64,000 bases of DNA, from assembly GCF_014697545.1 (NCBI RefSeq), contig NZ_JACJSA010000011.1:186001-250000 (forward strand), written 5' to 3'. Below, in pieces: positions 62,378-64,000 of the stretch. How positions within the stretch are numbered: position 1 is the first letter of the stretch; each line of letters starts with the position of its first letter. The DNA comes from Oscillatoria sp. FACHB-1407. GTDB taxonomy: Bacteria > Cyanobacteriota > Cyanobacteriia > Elainellales > Elainellaceae. The position numbers were made by a program, and so were the translations under genes. Under the pieces are notes generated by a model, which worked only from the letters and a program-made list of their open reading frames with translations, had not been told where the DNA came from and did not search any database.

Positions 62378-64000
62378 ATGAAGCGTGATAAAGCAGGCAA
62401 ATTCGCTCAATCCTGGAGCGGGGAATCCAAACAGTCTGTCAAATTGTCTCTGACCCATACGGCATGGCAATTGTTAGAGCGGCAAGCCGGAGAATTAGGC
62501 ATTTCCCGTTCTGAACTGGTTGAGCGATATGCCCGCTCCCACCAGAAACCTTGCTGTCAGGAAAACAGCATGCCGCCAGTGGCAATATCGGAAAGTCTTC
62601 CATCTGAAGCATCACTGGTGGAACAAATTGCTGTGTTGCGGCAACACAATCGACACCTGCAAAATCAGATTGCTGAGTGTCAACAACGAATGGATGAGTT
62701 GCAGTCGCAGGAGCAGCGATTTCAGCGAATGGTGGACGCCATTCCCCATATGGTTTGGGTTTGCCGATCGAACGGTGAGGTGGAGTATTTTAACCAGCAG
62801 AGTTTGGATGCGTTTGGAATTACTCTAGAGCAATTGTTGGCTGAGGGATGGCATCCTCTCGTGCATCCAGATGATTTGCAGCGCACCGTTGATGCTTGGA
62901 GCGCATCGGTGACTACTGGTACTCCCTATCAACTGGAATATCGCCTGAAACTGGCAGATGGTTCCTATCGGTGGTATTTAGCACAGGCATTACCTGATCG
63001 AGATGCGAGTGGGCATATCACTCGTTGGTTTGGCACCTGCACCGAGATTGAAGCGAGCAAACAGTTAGAACAGAAGCTTCAGCAACAAGCAGATGCCCAA
63101 ATGAATGAGCGGCAATGGTTAGAAGCCGTGCTCAATTTGTTGCCAACCCCGTTGATTCTGGTTGATCCAGAGCAGTGCCGCGTGACATTCTCCAATCGGG
63201 CTGCAAACGCGATCGCAGGAGTCGATCTGGTTAAGGATGTTGGCACAACTTACAACGAAGACTATCACTGTAAAGATGCCGCAGGACAGGTGATTCCGCC
63301 GGAGCAGCTTCCGGCAGTACAAGCAGCACAGGGAGAGAAAATTGTTGGTGCAGAGATTAGTTGGCATACTCCCGCTGGGGTCTTTCCGCTGTTGGTACAC
63401 ACAGATTTGTTACCTGCCATGCACGATCGCTCTGCAACCAGTATCGTCGTTTTTCAAAACATTAGCGAACGGAAGCGAATTGAGGAACAACTGAAGGAAA
63501 GTCAGCGGTTTATTAAGCAAGTTGCTGATGCAACTCCTGGAATTCTCTACATCTATGATCTGATCGAACAACACAATGTTTATATCAATCGTCAAATTGG
63601 CGAGGTTTTAGGATACACACCTGATGCAGTCAGGGCAATGGGCAACACTTTGTTCCTGACGCTGATGCATCCTGAAGATTTAGCAAGCTTACCCGCTCAC
63701 ATAGAACGCTTTGACCGTGCTCAGGATGGAGAGGTCATTGAGCGAGAATATCGGATGCGTCATGCTAATGGAGAATGGCGTTGGTTGTGGAGCCGAGATT
63801 TGGTCTTTTCACGCACTGAAACGGGTGTGCCCCGTCAGGTTCTGGGAATTTCTCATGATATTACTGACCGCAAACAGGCTGAACTCGTTAGTACACAGCT
63901 TTATCAGGCAGAGCAAGCTGCACGGACACAGGCAGAAGCCAGTGAGCAACGCTTTCGGTTTCTCGCAGAATCGATTCCCCAAATGGTGTGGGTGGCTCAA
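62378..64000 (+). CDS. Multi-PAS sensory protein (C-terminus outside window)
   Basis: 541 codons visible from ATG 62378 with no stop. Residues 1-50 (KQSVKLSLTHTAWQLLERQA, LGISRSELVERYAR) resemble a ribbon-helix-helix-like segment that precedes PAS domains in some cyanobacterial kinases. A coiled coil at about 75-115 follows. PAS domains start near 118 (MVDAIPHMVWV), about 247 and about 375, and a fourth begins at the edge. PAC-like ends WFGTCTEIEASKQ and LGISHDITDRKQAE are visible. The output domain is probably a histidine kinase or a GGDEF domain, but is not seen. Confidence 0.88.
   Translation, partial: MKRDKAGKFAQSWSGESKQSVKLSLTHTAWQLLERQAGELGISRSELVERYARSHQKPCCQENSMPPVAISESLPSEASLVEQIAVLRQHNRHLQNQIAECQQRMDELQSQEQRFQRMVDAIPHMVWVCRSNGEVEYFNQQSLDAFGITLEQLLAEGWHPLVHPDDLQRTVDAWSASVTTGTPYQLEYRLKLADGSYRWYLAQALPDRDASGHITRWFGTCTEIEASKQLEQKLQQQADAQMNERQWLEAVLNLLPTPLILVDPEQCRVTFSNRAANAIAGVDLVKDVGTTYNEDYHCKDAAGQVIPPEQLPAVQAAQGEKIVGAEISWHTPAGVFPLLVHTDLLPAMHDRSATSIVVFQNISERKRIEEQLKESQRFIKQVADATPGILYIYDLIEQHNVYINRQIGEVLGYTPDAVRAMGNTLFLTLMHPEDLASLPAHIERFDRAQDGEVIEREYRMRHANGEWRWLWSRDLVFSRTETGVPRQVLGISHDITDRKQAELVSTQLYQAEQAARTQAEASEQRFRFLAESIPQMVWVAQ

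Overview
The window is cyanobacterial chromosomal DNA. The HIP1-type octamer GCGATCGC is scattered through both coding and non-coding DNA. The gene families present (AMIN-domain TonB receptors, DUF928, FHA-CHAT proteins, Uma2 nucleases, heptanucleotide STRR repeats) are typical of filamentous or large-genome cyanobacteria. I see no tRNA, rRNA, CRISPR array or intact insertion sequence. Dispersed short repeats and decayed genes are common, so this looks like an accessory, rearranging part of the genome.

Layout. (1) 1-8.6 kb: a minus-strand amino-acid uptake and catabolism operon. It holds a fold-type-I PLP enzyme of unknown reaction, a lipoprotein binding protein, a threonine-dehydratase-like enzyme, two permeases, an ornithine-cyclodeaminase-like enzyme and an aminotransferase cut by the window edge. 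A YheO/DauR-type regulator diverges from it, followed by a serine beta-lactamase-fold hydrolase. (2) 8.7-12.4 kb: a truncated sigma-factor gene, small membrane proteins, a TetR regulator with an IS-derived tail, a divergent Rieske oxygenase and a DUF1772 protein. (3) 12.6-32.3 kb: two ferric-siderophore uptake clusters. Each has one FecCD permease, a PchR-like AraC regulator, an AMIN-TonB receptor and a binding protein; only the first has an ATPase and an MFS transporter. ExbB, ExbD and TonB for energising the receptors lie beside the second cluster. Between the two clusters sit a Uma2 nuclease gene, a 21/63-bp tandem repeat and a perfect palindrome. (4) 32.6-41.7 kb: a co-oriented trio made of a membrane protein with three TIR domains plus CHASE2, a DUF928 protein and a 1.6-kilo-residue FHA beta-helix protein ending in a CHAT protease domain. 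This is the best candidate for an undescribed signalling or conflict system. (5) 41.9-51.7 kb: an AraC regulator, a methyltransferase, a decayed sulfonate-uptake cluster (an in-frame SsuA-SsuB relic, an SfnB-like monooxygenase and an alpha/beta-hydrolase stub), an oxidoreductase, a frameshifted DUF202 gene, TauE and DUF1634 genes, a PAP2 phosphatase, and a head-to-head pair of 5'-truncated genes. (6) 52-62 kb: a polyol regulon with xylulokinase, a SorC regulator, an SDR, a complete ABC sugar importer and a mannitol-2-dehydrogenase-family enzyme. Its likely route is polyol to ketose, with D-xylulose going to xylulose-5-phosphate. (7) 62.4 kb to the end: a multi-PAS sensory protein cut by the window edge.

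Assignments rest on motif and family recognition by eye; no database search was possible. Start codons were chosen from ribosome-binding sites and family N-termini, so several differ from the longest possible reading frame.
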